36,178 bases of DNA from Comamonadaceae bacterium UBA2334 (GCA_002344885.1 DDUQ01000062.1:1-36178); one strand, 5' to 3'; counted from the stretch's first letter, positions 23,363 to 31,568 are shown. Notes: generated by a model not told the origin, from the letters alone. A program made the numbers and translations.

Positions 23363-25021
23363 ATGTGCCCCACCGAAGGTACCCGATCCATCCAACCCGA
23401 TTGGCTGCGACATGTCAGGCGAATCATTTTGCTGCTGTTGTGCACCTGCCTGATACCCGGATTCGGTCATGCCGCCAGCAACGCACCCCCCACAACGGCA
23501 GACCACAGCAAATTCAAGGAACTGAAGGGGCCTTTCAAAAACGGCTCCGAGGTCACAAAGGCCTGCATCAGTTGCCACACGGAAGCTTCGAAACAGGTGA
23601 TGGACACCCGTCACTGGACTTGGGAATACACCAGCCCGTCCACCGGTCAAAACCTGGGCAAGAAGACCATGCTCAACAGCTTCTGCATCGGCGATAAAAG
23701 CAATGAGGCTTTCTGCCACTCCTGCCATGTGGGCTACGGCTGGAAGGACAGCAGCTTCAACTTCAAAGATGAGACCAAGGTGGACTGCCTGGTTTGCCAC
23801 AACACGGGCAAGTACAAGAAGCCCGCTGGACTGGCTGGTGAGGTGGCGACCGAGCGCACCGAATACCCACCCGGCTCAGGCAAATTTCTGGAGCCGACAG
23901 ATCTGGCCATGGTGGCCCAATCCATCGGAAAAACCAGCACCTCAACCTGCGGCAGCTGCCACTACAACGGCGGCGGCGGCGACGGCGTGAAACACGGTGA
24001 TCTGGACTCGTCGCTGAACCATGCCAGCAAAGAGCTTGATGTCCACATGGCCAGCAAAGCCAAAGGCGGCCAAGGTTTCACCTGTGCCACCTGCCACCAG
24101 TCCGACGGACACAAAATTGCGGGCAGCCGCATCGACATGACGGCATCCGACGCGCACGGCCCCACCATTCGGGGGGCCGCCCACGAGGGCCGCAACGCGG
24201 CCACCTGCCAAAGCTGCCACGGCGACAAGCCGCACAAAGAAGGCCTGCTGACCCTGGAGCGGCTGAACAACCACACCAGCAAACTGGCCTGCCAGGCTTG
24301 CCATGTGCCCGCATTTGCCCGCGGCGGCATTCCCACCAAAACACACTGGGACTGGTCCACCGCAGGCAAGCTCGATGCCAAAGGCAAGCCCATGCAAGTC
24401 AAGGACAGCCACGGTCATGTCATCTACGACAGCAAAAAAGGTGACTTCAAACTGGGCGAAAACGTGGTGCCCGACTACGTGTGGTTCAACGGCAAGGTCA
24501 CGTACACCACGCAAGCCGACACCATCGACCCCCAAAGCGTGGTGAAGATCAACACCTTCCACGGCAGCCCCGACGAGCCCGAAGCACGCATCTGGCCCGT
24601 CAAGCGCTTCCAGGGCAAGCAGCCTTATGACGTGGAAGCACTTAAGTTGCTGGTGCCCCACACGGCCACGCCTGACGACACCGCCTTCTGGTACAACTTT
24701 GACTGGCCCAAGGCCCTGGAAGCCGGTGCCAAGGCCACAGGCTTTACCTACAGCGGTAAACACGACTTTGTGAAGACCGAAATGCTCTGGCCCATCACCC
24801 ACATGGTGGCCCCGAAAGAAAAGGCCGTGGCCTGCGCCAGCTGTCACACCGCCGACGGCGGGCGCTTGGGGCAGATTGCAGGCATTTACATGCCCGCCCG
24901 CGACAACAACCCCTGGATCGACCGTCTCGGCTGGCTGGCCGTGGCCGGTGCCCTGGCCGGTGTGCTGATTCATGCCCTGGGCCGCATCTGGGCCAGCCGC
25001 CGCAACCCCACCCAGCACTGA
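23363..25021 (+). CDS. Octaheme c-type cytochrome of the tetrathionate reductase (OTR) family, membrane anchored
   Basis: The 552-residue product has an N-terminal signal/anchor (about 17-38) and eight CXXCH haem sites: CISCH (68), CHSCH (118), CLVCH (142), CGSCH (196), CATCH (241), CQSCH (282), CQACH (310) and CASCH (491). The surroundings (RHWTWEYTSP after haem 1, VDCLVCHNTGKYKK, the long haem-free segment 315-490) fit the octaheme tetrathionate reductase family known from Shewanella, whose members can reduce tetrathionate, nitrite or hydroxylamine in vitro. A C-terminal membrane helix (about 522-543, LGWLAVAGALAGVLIHALG) is present, whereas the characterised Shewanella enzyme is soluble. 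AAGGAG precedes the ATG. Neighbouring Rieske and cytochrome b genes suggest coupling to the quinone pool. Substrate and direction of catalysis are not determined. Confidence 0.9.
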   Translation: MCPTEGTRSIQPDWLRHVRRIILLLLCTCLIPGFGHAASNAPPTTADHSKFKELKGPFKNGSEVTKACISCHTEASKQVMDTRHWTWEYTSPSTGQNLGKKTMLNSFCIGDKSNEAFCHSCHVGYGWKDSSFNFKDETKVDCLVCHNTGKYKKPAGLAGEVATERTEYPPGSGKFLEPTDLAMVAQSIGKTSTSTCGSCHYNGGGGDGVKHGDLDSSLNHASKELDVHMASKAKGGQGFTCATCHQSDGHKIAGSRIDMTASDAHGPTIRGAAHEGRNAATCQSCHGDKPHKEGLLTLERLNNHTSKLACQACHVPAFARGGIPTKTHWDWSTAGKLDAKGKPMQVKDSHGHVIYDSKKGDFKLGENVVPDYVWFNGKVTYTTQADTIDPQSVVKINTFHGSPDEPEARIWPVKRFQGKQPYDVEALKLLVPHTATPDDTAFWYNFDWPKALEAGAKATGFTYSGKHDFVKTEMLWPITHMVAPKEKAVACASCHTADGGRLGQIAGIYMPARDNNPWIDRLGWLAVAGALAGVLIHALGRIWASRRNPTQH

Positions 25022-25057
25022 CCTGCACACCGCCACCGAACACGCTGGAGACATACC

Positions 25058-25717
25058 ATGACCCAAGCCCAGACCAACACCATCGTCGACGCCCACGGCA
25101 CCAAACGCATTTACCTGTTCAAACGCTATGAGCGCTTCTGGCACTGGTCACAGGCCGCGCTCATCATCACCATGCTGTTTACCGGTTTCGAGGTGCACGG
25201 CAGCTACACGGTGCTGGGCTTCGAGCCCGCCGTGCGGCTGCACACCCTGGCCGCGTGGATGCTGCTGTGCCTGTGGGCCTTCACCATCTTCTGGCAGTTC
25301 ACCACCGGCGAATGGCAGCAGTACCTGCCCACCCTGAAGAAGGTGGACGCGATGATCCGCTACTACGCCTGGGGGATGTTTGTGAACGCCCCACACCCCT
25401 ACAAAAAGACAGCCGAGCGCAAACACAACCCGCTGCAACGCCTGGCCTACCTGGCACTGCTGGCCATGGTGTCACCACTCATCTGGGGCTCGGGCCTGCT
25501 GTACCTGTTCCGCAATTTCTGGCCTGACATGGGCCTGAGTTGGTTGCCGCTGGAATGGGTTGCATGGGCCCACACCGCAGGCGCCTTCATGATGCTCGTG
25601 TTCTTCATCGTCCACGTGTACCTCACCACCACCGGCCACACACCCACCGCCCACATCAAGTCGATGATCACAGGCTGGGAAGAAGTGCACGATGAGGAAG
25701 CCGGGGCCAAGTACTGA
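25058..25717 (+). CDS. Four-helix cytochrome b subunit
   Basis: This is a di-haem-type cytochrome b of the Ni/Fe-hydrogenase / formate dehydrogenase / thiosulfate reductase gamma-subunit kind. The 219-residue product has about four membrane helices: ERFWHWSQAALIITMLFTGF, VRLHTLAAWMLLCLWAFTIF, LAYLALLAMVSPLIWGSGLL and VAWAHTAGAFMMLVFFIVHV. Histidines in the right places for haem ligation include HW in helix 1, LH in helix 2, AH and VH in helix 4. GGAG lies 9 nt before the ATG. It is the last gene of the sigma-54 operon and should link the periplasmic octaheme and Rieske proteins to the quinone pool. Confidence 0.9.
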   Translation: MTQAQTNTIVDAHGTKRIYLFKRYERFWHWSQAALIITMLFTGFEVHGSYTVLGFEPAVRLHTLAAWMLLCLWAFTIFWQFTTGEWQQYLPTLKKVDAMIRYYAWGMFVNAPHPYKKTAERKHNPLQRLAYLALLAMVSPLIWGSGLLYLFRNFWPDMGLSWLPLEWVAWAHTAGAFMMLVFFIVHVYLTTTGHTPTAHIKSMITGWEEVHDEEAGAKY

Positions 25718-25771
25718 GGGCGTTTGCCCATGGCTGAGGCAGTGTCTGCAGCCCCAATCCTCCGCTTTTCG

Positions 25772-26836
25772 TCACCGGAAAAATCCCTGATGCTCGCGGC
25801 AGTATTGGGTGCCCCCAAAACGTTCAGGGTATGCCCAGCAGAATTTCCCCTCTGGGAAGCTGATCTTGTTGCCGCAGTGGTTGCAGACCAGCTTCTTTTC
25901 TCCGGGTAATGCAAATCCGGTGGATGGTCGCACTGCGGACACCCTCGGCTCAGGCTGTTCCGAAACCGCGTTGGCTTCAGGCGCAGGAGCGGGCGACTGC
26001 TGGAGCGAGCTTTTGGGTGGAGATTGGAAAACCTGACCCGCCGTGGGTTCGGTCTGCAACACCGGACCCAAAGACTTCTCAATGAAATCAGGCAACTGAA
26101 GCAAGTTGGCGGGCTTGTGCTCTGCAATGAGCTTTTCTCCCCACTCCTTGAGCGTTTCCAATGTCCGGGCGTTGGCCATCGACTTCAAAACGGTCAGGGT
26201 GCCCAGCTTTTCCACGAATTTCTGGTGCCAGCTATCGAACTGGTCTGCCTTGATGATGTTGCTGGTGTCAAAGGCCTTGGCATCAGGCCGTTGTATCGTG
26301 GCTTTGGGGTGAACCATCACCAGGTGGAACACATCAGTTTGCAGCGCTCGTGCCCCCAGACCCAAGCAGTCCAATGCTTTGCGCAAAACGGCCTCATGGC
26401 GTTTGCCCTGTTCTATGGGCGAAGGAATGCCAAACCGGTCTTCCCCGTATTCCACCGAGAACTCGCCGTGCTCACTGATCACCAGATTGCCAGCGTAGTT
26501 CTTCGTTTCGATCAGGTAAAAGGCTCCTCCCCGATTGATCAGCAGGTGGTCGATCTGCGCGACTTCACCGTCAATGTCCAGTCGCAAGTCGTGTAACAGC
26601 ACGTGGGTGGATGAGTCCACGTAACGGCGTTCCAAGTAATACGCTGACTCCCGCTCACCTTGAATGCCTTTCAGCAAACGACCCAATTCCTTTTTGGCCC
26701 ATGCCCTCTGGCCCATGTCCAACCTGGGTGACTGCACCAAAGCTTCCAACTGTTTGACCCGAGCTGATTTGTCGTCGGCTGTCTTCAGCAGCATTTCCAT
26801 CCCCTGTGTGTTGTGAAGTTCGATGGATTTTCCCAT
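25772..26836 (-). CDS. NERD-domain protein with C-terminal zinc-ribbon-like tail
   Basis: NERD is a nuclease-related domain of the PD-(D/E)XK kind; cellular roles are mostly unknown. Counting from the ATG at 26836 (354 residues), an N-terminal helical part leads to GERESAYYLE (E61), AQIDHLLINRGGAFYLIE (D96, E110) and TKNYAGNL (K112), the expected catalytic set. A helical middle and a Pro/Gln/Ser-rich linker follow. The last 40 residues contain CNHCGNKISFPEGKFCW and GTQYCREHQGFFR, a probable four-ligand zinc site. The frame extends to a TTG at 26875, so the start is uncertain. It is the only gene here with this type of function and is flanked by a broken PIN gene, which suggests an accessory or defence-like patch. 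Confidence 0.85.
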   Translation of the reverse strand: MGKSIELHNTQGMEMLLKTADDKSARVKQLEALVQSPRLDMGQRAWAKKELGRLLKGIQGERESAYYLERRYVDSSTHVLLHDLRLDIDGEVAQIDHLLINRGGAFYLIETKNYAGNLVISEHGEFSVEYGEDRFGIPSPIEQGKRHEAVLRKALDCLGLGARALQTDVFHLVMVHPKATIQRPDAKAFDTSNIIKADQFDSWHQKFVEKLGTLTVLKSMANARTLETLKEWGEKLIAEHKPANLLQLPDFIEKSLGPVLQTEPTAGQVFQSPPKSSLQQSPAPAPEANAVSEQPEPRVSAVRPSTGFALPGEKKLVCNHCGNKISFPEGKFCWAYPERFGGTQYCREHQGFFR

Positions 26837-27095
26837 TATGAGTTGCGCTTGATTCGTCGGATCGAAGGGCCGCAATTGGCCGGTGACTCCTGACTTGCTT
26901 CGATCGGTCGAAATCCGCCTCCCGCAAACGCCGCCTCAAACCGTCTTGCCACGCCAGCAGAATCAAATAAAGATAGCTTGAAACATATACCAATCAGTCG
27001 CTGAAGGCATTTTTTATTTGAATTCCAAAAACACCCCACCACCCAAATAGCAATCGGCGCACGCAACAAACCACACGCCAAGCGCAGCCCGCCGT
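26837..27095. other. AT-rich spacer upstream of the NERD gene
   Basis: This stretch of 259 nt has no credible gene. It is clearly more AT-rich than its surroundings (for example CAAATAAAGATAGCTTGAAA near 26964-26983 and GCATTTTTTATTTGAATTCC near 27008-27027), and it probably holds the promoter of the - strand NERD gene. I could not assign definite -35 and -10 elements or repeats that would mark an element boundary. Confidence 0.4.
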
Positions 27096-27449
27096 TCAGA
27101 CCATCCAGTCGTCCAGCACCAGCCCCGCGATGCGTTCAAAGTGACGGGTGTTGTGGGTCACCAGAACGAGGTTCATTGCGAAGGCGTGGGCGGCAATCTG
27201 GGTGACCATTTCACCAATCGGCGTGCCTTGTGTTTTGAGCGCGTGTTTCAGCGCTCCGCAATGGCCGGCAGCTTCCATGCCCCACTCCATGCAGGGCAGC
27301 CGTAACAGGAAGCTGTCAATCAGCGGGCGGCAGCGGTCTTGCGGAGGCAGACTCATTTGTCCGTAGCGCAAATCGGCGCGGGTGATGGCTGAAATGGCGA
27401 TGGCGCGCTCGCACAGCGCAGCATTCACTCGCTCTTCCAGCGCAGGCAA
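27096..27449 (-). pseudogene. Remnant of a VapC-type PIN-domain gene
   Basis: VapC toxins are PIN-domain ribonucleases. The C-terminal two thirds are recognisable: AIAISAITRADLRYGQ, GALKHALKTQGTPIGEMVTQ, IAAHAFAMNLVLVTHNTRHF and ERIAGLVLDDWMV. The N-terminal strand with the first catalytic Asp (the LDTN motif) is absent in all three frames upstream. In the segment after PIG, where relatives have an Asp before the IAAHA helix, the sequence is MVTQ, so a second catalytic Asp is lost too. The frame stays open upstream to 27644, but that part does not resemble a PIN domain. No VapB-like antitoxin is visible. I conclude it is a decayed toxin gene. Confidence 0.65.
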
Positions 27450-27642
27450 GGCTCGCCGCACCCGCCAGCCCTGACACACACCTGCCATCCACGGCAGTTT
27501 TGACAGGCCCCGCAGGGCCTGAGCCCACGCGTACCACGGCCCGCCATGACACGCAATCCATTGAAAACATTTAACTTTTCGACTGAGCAGCAACCTTGGC
27601 ACAGAACATGAAAAACAGGTGGGGTACTCCACCCACGCTGCC

Positions 27643-27855
27643 ATGCCCGCCCGCCCAACCCATCACCCAGCCACGCGCCGCAGTCCGCTGTTGCGTGACA
27701 TCGGCGTGGTGCTTGTGATCAAGCTGCTGGTGTTGACCGTCCTGTGGTGGGCCTTTGTCAGGGATCAGCGTGTCGAGGTTCAGGCCGATCAACCGGCCCT
27801 GCCCTGGCTGTCAGCTGACACCCCTTCTGCTGAAAGCAAAACCCATGATCAGTGA
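27643..27855 (+). CDS. cydP: Cytochrome bd oxidase small subunit CydP
   Basis: CydP is a small single-helix protein encoded before cydAB in many betaproteobacteria and thought to be an accessory subunit of the oxidase. The 70-residue product has a basic N-terminus with SPLLRDIGVVLVIKLLVLTV and LWWAFVRDQRV, then an Asp/Pro-rich tail. The pattern of a charged start, LxRxI, one helix and WW matches what I recall of the family. I chose the ATG at 27643; a GTG at 27619 is in frame. The end overlaps the cydA start by 11 nt, which supports co-expression. Confidence 0.78.
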   Translation: MPARPTHHPATRRSPLLRDIGVVLVIKLLVLTVLWWAFVRDQRVEVQADQPALPWLSADTPSAESKTHDQ

Positions 27856-29413
27856 CCAACTTGTCGATCTTTCGCGGCTGCAATTTGCAGCCACCGCCAT
27901 GTACCACTTTTTGTTCGTGCCGCTCACGCTGGGCATGGTGTGGTTGCTGGTCATCATGGAGAGCGTGTACGTGATGACGGGCAACGTCATCTGGAAGGAC
28001 ATGACCCGCTTTTGGGGCAAGCTGTTCGGCATCAACTTTGCACTGGGCGTGACCACGGGCATCACGCTGGAGTTTCAGTTCGGCACCAACTGGGCCTACT
28101 ACTCGCACTATGTGGGTGACATCTTCGGTGCGCCGCTGGCCATCGAGGGGCTGATGGCGTTCTTCCTTGAGTCCACCATGATCGGCCTGTTCTTTTTTGG
28201 CTGGGATCGCCTGCCCAAGACGCAGCATTTGCTGGTGACCATCCTCATGGCCGTGGGCACCAACCTGAGTGCGCTTTGGATCCTGATTGCCAACGGCTGG
28301 ATGCAAAACCCCGTGGGTGCCGAGTTCAGCTACGTGACCATGCGCATGGAAATGACCGACTTCTGGGCCGTGGTGTTCAACCCCGATGCGCAGGCCAAGT
28401 TTGTGCACACGGTGTCTGCGGGCTACGTGACCGGGGCCATGTTTGTGCTGGCGGTGTCGAGCTGGTACATGCTCAAGGGCCGCGACCTGGAATTTGCCAA
28501 ACGCAGCTTCCGCGTGGCCGCCGCGTTCGGCCTGGCCAGCGTGTGCTCGGTCATCGTGCTGGGCGACGAAAGTGGCTACACCGTGGGTGAAGCCCAGCAG
28601 ACCAAACTGGCGGCCATGGAGGCCATGTGGGAAACCAAACCCGCCCCCGCCGGGCTGACGCTGATTGCTGGCATCAACGAGGCCGAGCAGAAAAACGATT
28701 GGGAAGTGGACATTCCCTGGGTCATGGGCCTGATCGGCACACGCTCGGTCACCCAAGAAATTCCCGGCATCCACGACATCAAGGCCGCCAACCGCATCCG
28801 CATCGAAAACGGCATCCACGCCGTGGTGGCGCTGGAAGCGCTGCGCAAAGACCGTGACGATGCTGCCGCCAAAGCCATGTTCGAGCAGCACAAGGCCGAC
28901 CTGGGCTTTGGCCTGCTGCTGAAGAAATACGTGGTGGACGTGCGCCAGGCCACGCCCGAGATGATTCAGAAAGCCGTGGACAGCACCGTGCCGCGCGTCA
29001 CCCCCATGTTCTGGGCCTTCCGCATCATGGTGGGCCTGGGCTTTGCCATGCTGCTGTTGTTTGGCTGGGCCTTCTGGAGCACCTTGAAAATGGGCTGCGC
29101 ACAAAACCCCTGGCTGCTGCGCCTGGCGCTGGTGATGCTGCCCGCCCCCTGGATTGCGTGCGAGCTGGGCTGGTTTGTGGCCGAGTACGGTCGCCAACCC
29201 TGGACGATTTATGGCGTGCTGCCCACGCACCTGAGCGTGTCCACCCTGAGCGTGAACAGCCTGTACGGCTCGCTGGCCGGGTTCATCGGCTTCTACACCG
29301 TGCTGCTGGTGGTGGAGATGTACCTCATGGTCAAGTTCGCCCGCATGGGGCCAGGCAGCCTGGGCACAGGCCGCTACAGCAATGAACCCGTTCACACCCC
29401 TGCCCACGCCTGA
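27845..29413 (+). CDS. cydA: Cytochrome bd ubiquinol oxidase subunit I (CydA)
   Basis: CydA carries the haems and the quinol site of a high-affinity terminal oxidase. The 522-residue product has the same length as E. coli CydA. Visible landmarks are His21 (LQFAATAMYHFLF), AIEGLMAFFLEST, FVHTVSAGYVTG (haem b595 ligand region), the Q-loop GDESGYTVGEAQQTKLAAME, MFWAFRIMVGLG (haem b558 Met) and EYGRQPWTIYGVLPT. The Q-loop is the long form, with IPWVMGLIGTRSV and a helical insertion. The ATG at 27845 overlaps cydP; the upstream extension to 27755 is not credible. cydB follows 11 nt later. Confidence 0.98.
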   Translation: MISDQLVDLSRLQFAATAMYHFLFVPLTLGMVWLLVIMESVYVMTGNVIWKDMTRFWGKLFGINFALGVTTGITLEFQFGTNWAYYSHYVGDIFGAPLAIEGLMAFFLESTMIGLFFFGWDRLPKTQHLLVTILMAVGTNLSALWILIANGWMQNPVGAEFSYVTMRMEMTDFWAVVFNPDAQAKFVHTVSAGYVTGAMFVLAVSSWYMLKGRDLEFAKRSFRVAAAFGLASVCSVIVLGDESGYTVGEAQQTKLAAMEAMWETKPAPAGLTLIAGINEAEQKNDWEVDIPWVMGLIGTRSVTQEIPGIHDIKAANRIRIENGIHAVVALEALRKDRDDAAAKAMFEQHKADLGFGLLLKKYVVDVRQATPEMIQKAVDSTVPRVTPMFWAFRIMVGLGFAMLLLFGWAFWSTLKMGCAQNPWLLRLALVMLPAPWIACELGWFVAEYGRQPWTIYGVLPTHLSVSTLSVNSLYGSLAGFIGFYTVLLVVEMYLMVKFARMGPGSLGTGRYSNEPVHTPAHA

Positions 29414-29424
29414 GGAGCACCCAC

Positions 29425-30567
29425 ATGATTGACTACGAAACCCTCAAACTGATCTGGTGGTTGCTGGTGGGCGTGCTGCTGGTGGGCTTTGCCATCATGG
29501 ACGGCCACGACATGGGCGTGGGCACACTGCTGCCCTTTGTCGGAAAAACCGATACCGAGCGCCGCGTCGTCATCAACACCGTGGGGCCGCACTGGGACGG
29601 CAACCAGGTGTGGTTCATCACCGGCGGCGGGGCCATTTTTGCCGCCTGGCCGCTGGTGTACGCCACCGCGTTCAGCGGCTTTTACTGGGCCATGCTGGCC
29701 GTGCTGTGGGCGCTGTTCTTCCGCCCGGTGGGGTTTGACTACCGCAGCAAAATCCACAACGCCACCTGGCGCAGCACCTGGGACTGGGGGCTGTTTGTCG
29801 GCGGCTTCGTGCCCCCGGTGATTTTTGGCGTGGCCTTTGGCAACCTGCTGCAAGGCGTGCCGTTCGGGTTTGATGACATGCTCATCTCCACCTACACCGG
29901 CACCTTCTGGCAACTGCTCAACCCCTTTGCCCTGCTGGCGGGGGTGGTCAGCAGCGCCATGATCACGCTGCACGGAGCCACCTACCTGGCGCACCGCACC
30001 GAAGGCCACATCCAGGCCCGCACGGTGCGCGCCGGGGTGGGTGCTGCCATGGTCATGGTGATGAGCTTTGCAGCTGCCGGCGCGTGGCTGAAGTGGGGCG
30101 GCATCGAAGGTTTTGCCATCACCAGCACCATCAACCCCGCCGCGCTGCCCGACCCGCTGGCCAAAACCGTGGTGCGCAGCGCCGATGCTTGGTGGGCCAA
30201 CTACGCCACGCTGCCCGCGCTGTGGGCGCTGCCCGCACTGGGCCTGCTGGGGCCGCTGCTGGCCGCCGGGCTGATGGCAGCACGCCGCACGCTCAGCGCA
30301 TTCGTGGTGTCGTCGCTGGCCATCGTGGGCGTGATCGGCACCGCCGGGGCAGCCATGTTCCCGTTCGTGATGCCATCGTCCACCCAACTCAACGCCAGCC
30401 TGACGGTGTGGGACAGCGTGTCCAGCCACCTGACGCTGGGGCTGATGTTTTGGGCGACCCTCATCTTCATGCCGCTCATCGTGCTCTACACCGGCTGGGC
30501 CTACCGCGTGATGCGCGGCAAGGTGACGGAGCAGTTCGTGCACGACAACGAGCATGCGGCTTATTGA
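29425..30567 (+). CDS. cydB: Cytochrome bd ubiquinol oxidase subunit II (CydB)
   Basis: CydB is the second large subunit of the bd oxidase. The 380-residue product has the expected multi-helix pattern and starts IDYETLKLIWWLLVGVLLVG, with the conserved AIMDGHDMGVGTLLPF, TVGPHWDGNQVWFITGGGA and FRPVGFDYRSK. A late TMWASS-like region is represented by MFPFVMPSS. GAGGAG at about 29412-29417 lies 7 nt before the ATG. cydX follows 31 nt later. The assembly transporter genes cydDC are not in the window. Confidence 0.98.
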   Translation: MIDYETLKLIWWLLVGVLLVGFAIMDGHDMGVGTLLPFVGKTDTERRVVINTVGPHWDGNQVWFITGGGAIFAAWPLVYATAFSGFYWAMLAVLWALFFRPVGFDYRSKIHNATWRSTWDWGLFVGGFVPPVIFGVAFGNLLQGVPFGFDDMLISTYTGTFWQLLNPFALLAGVVSSAMITLHGATYLAHRTEGHIQARTVRAGVGAAMVMVMSFAAAGAWLKWGGIEGFAITSTINPAALPDPLAKTVVRSADAWWANYATLPALWALPALGLLGPLLAAGLMAARRTLSAFVVSSLAIVGVIGTAGAAMFPFVMPSSTQLNASLTVWDSVSSHLTLGLMFWATLIFMPLIVLYTGWAYRVMRGKVTEQFVHDNEHAAY

Positions 30568-30598
30568 AATCTGAACCCATCAAGAAAGGAACCAAGCC

Positions 30599-30712
30599 AT
30601 GTGGTATTTCGCCTGGATGCTCGGAGTCGGCTTTGCCGTCTTGCTCGCCATCATGAATGCAATGTGGGGTGAATACGCTGAAAGCAGAGCCACAGCGGAT
30701 AAAGAGCCATGA
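30599..30712 (+). CDS. cydX: Cytochrome bd oxidase small subunit CydX
   Basis: This 37-residue single-helix subunit stabilises the bd oxidase. It reads MWYFAWMLGVGFAVLLAIMN followed by AMWGEYAESRATADKEP. The start MWYFAW.LG and the end of the helix with NAMW.E are the family's signature. AAGGA at 30586-30590 lies 8 nt before the ATG. The TGA overlaps the first ATG of ybgE (ATGATGA), so the two are coupled. Confidence 0.95.
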   Translation: MWYFAWMLGVGFAVLLAIMNAMWGEYAESRATADKEP

Positions 30713-31044
30713 TGAGCACACCCGACACCCTTGCACGCACACCCGCGCCGGCAGCACAGGTCAGATCGGGGCTGCAATGGCCCACCTTGCTGGTCGGTAT
30801 GGCACTGATGGTGATCCTGACGGTCTACCCACCACTGCTGACCGATGCTTCAGGCCAGGCAGACCACACCTTGGCCAGTGTGATGCTGTTCGCCATGTGC
30901 GCCGGACTTGTACGAGGCGTGGGTTTCATACCGCAATGGTGGGTTTGGCGATGGTTGTTTTCCGGCCGCGCCTGTCTGGCCGCACTGGCCTGGGCCGTGT
31001 GGCACGTGCTGCCTTCAGGCTGGCCAGGCCTGCTCACGGGTTAA
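30709..31044 (+). CDS. ybgE: cyd operon membrane protein, YbgE family
   Basis: YbgE is a small membrane protein of unknown role encoded after cydX. The 111-residue product has about three hydrophobic segments (LLVGMALMVILTVYPPLLT, LASVMLFAMCAGLVRGVGF, CLAALAWAVWHVLPSGWPGL) and the family-like GLVRGVGFIPQWWVWRWLFS. The start is either the ATG at 30709 or the next codon. It is the last gene of the operon and is followed by a strong terminator. Confidence 0.85.
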   Translation: MMSTPDTLARTPAPAAQVRSGLQWPTLLVGMALMVILTVYPPLLTDASGQADHTLASVMLFAMCAGLVRGVGFIPQWWVWRWLFSGRACLAALAWAVWHVLPSGWPGLLTG

Positions 31045-31065
31045 GTCGCTCTGACGAAGAGCTTG

Positions 31066-31099
31066 GGAGGGGGTCAAGCCCATGCCCCCTCCGTTTTTT
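31066..31099 (+). terminator. Rho-independent terminator of the cyd operon
   Basis: GGAGGGGG (31066-31073) pairs perfectly with CCCCCTCC (31085-31092) across an 11-nt loop, followed by G and six T residues (31094-31099). It begins 22 nt after the ybgE stop. This is the clearest intrinsic terminator in the window. Confidence 0.9.
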
Positions 31100-31147
31100 C
31101 TGCCTGTCTTTCAACCTCGTCCTTACCGTAACTGCCAGATTGACACC

Positions 31148-31543
31148 ATGAAACAACTTCACTTCCAGGAAAAGTACCCCATCACCGTTGCTGAGATTGC
31201 AAAGACCGAAACCACCTGCCAATCGGCTCAGGATGTAGCGCAGCACTACCGCGACCGGATTGCCCAGACCGAGCGTGTCAGCTACATCGGCCAGTTTGAC
31301 CATCTGGCGCACACCCGCGCCATCGGCGGTGAAGTGGCGCCGGACATCCAGGCCGCCCTCAATGTGCTGTTCTGCTTCGGCCACGCTTTACCGAACCCGC
31401 AGGTGATGGCTGTTCGCCCACGCTCCATCGGCATCGCTGACTTGGGTGACCGCTTCGTGATCAGCTTCATGGATGCACCAATGAAACCAGCCAACGATGC
31501 CATGCAGGCGTGGACCCTGGCCTTGCGCAACAAAGAGGCCTGA
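31148..31543 (+). CDS. Small conserved protein of unknown function
   Basis: I do not recognise a described function. The 131-residue product starts MKQLHFQEKYPITVAEIAKT and contains VAQHYRDRIAQTERVSYIGQ, FDHLAHTRAIGGEVAPDIQ, LFCFGHALPNPQVMAVRPRS and IGIADLGDRFVISFMDAPM. It has no signal peptide or membrane segment and only two cysteines. The order and spacing of His residues are not obviously catalytic. I chose the ATG at 31148 because the upstream frame runs through the terminator. It starts a set with the carrier and the haemoglobin genes downstream, with a gap of only 25 nt to the next gene. Confidence 0.8.
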   Translation: MKQLHFQEKYPITVAEIAKTETTCQSAQDVAQHYRDRIAQTERVSYIGQFDHLAHTRAIGGEVAPDIQAALNVLFCFGHALPNPQVMAVRPRSIGIADLGDRFVISFMDAPMKPANDAMQAWTLALRNKEA

Positions 31544-31568
31544 AAACCCATTCAAACCGGAGCCCGCC

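Noticed and set aside
23968..23988. GGC-rich run in the octaheme gene that could look like a triplet repeat
   Set aside because: It encodes a short glycine loop in frame and has only a few units, interrupted by GAC.
27504..27521. Hairpin CAGGCCC-CGCA-GGGCCTG between the PIN remnant and cydP
   Set aside because: A perfect seven-pair stem, but it has no T-run on either strand and does not follow a gene end, so I do not call it a terminator.
27561..27574. Possible FNR box (TTGAAAACATTTAA) upstream of cydP
   Set aside because: Only about six of ten defined positions fit, and the second half-site is poor. Control of the cyd operon by FNR is plausible but not supported by this match.
27596..27612. 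Sigma-54-like sequence (TTGGCACAGAACATGAA) upstream of cydP
   Set aside because: The -24 part fits, but the -12 part (ATGAA) misses two key bases, and there are no paired upstream repeats as at the cytochrome operon.
27758..29407. A 549-codon open frame on the - strand opposite cydA, and similar long frames opposite cydB (29392-30555), the octaheme gene (23942-25144) and the sigma-54 regulator (20147-21262)
   Set aside because: All lie antisense to clear genes in GC-rich sequence. Their products are low-complexity His/Gly/Gln-rich or show no domain pattern, so they reflect third-position GC bias.
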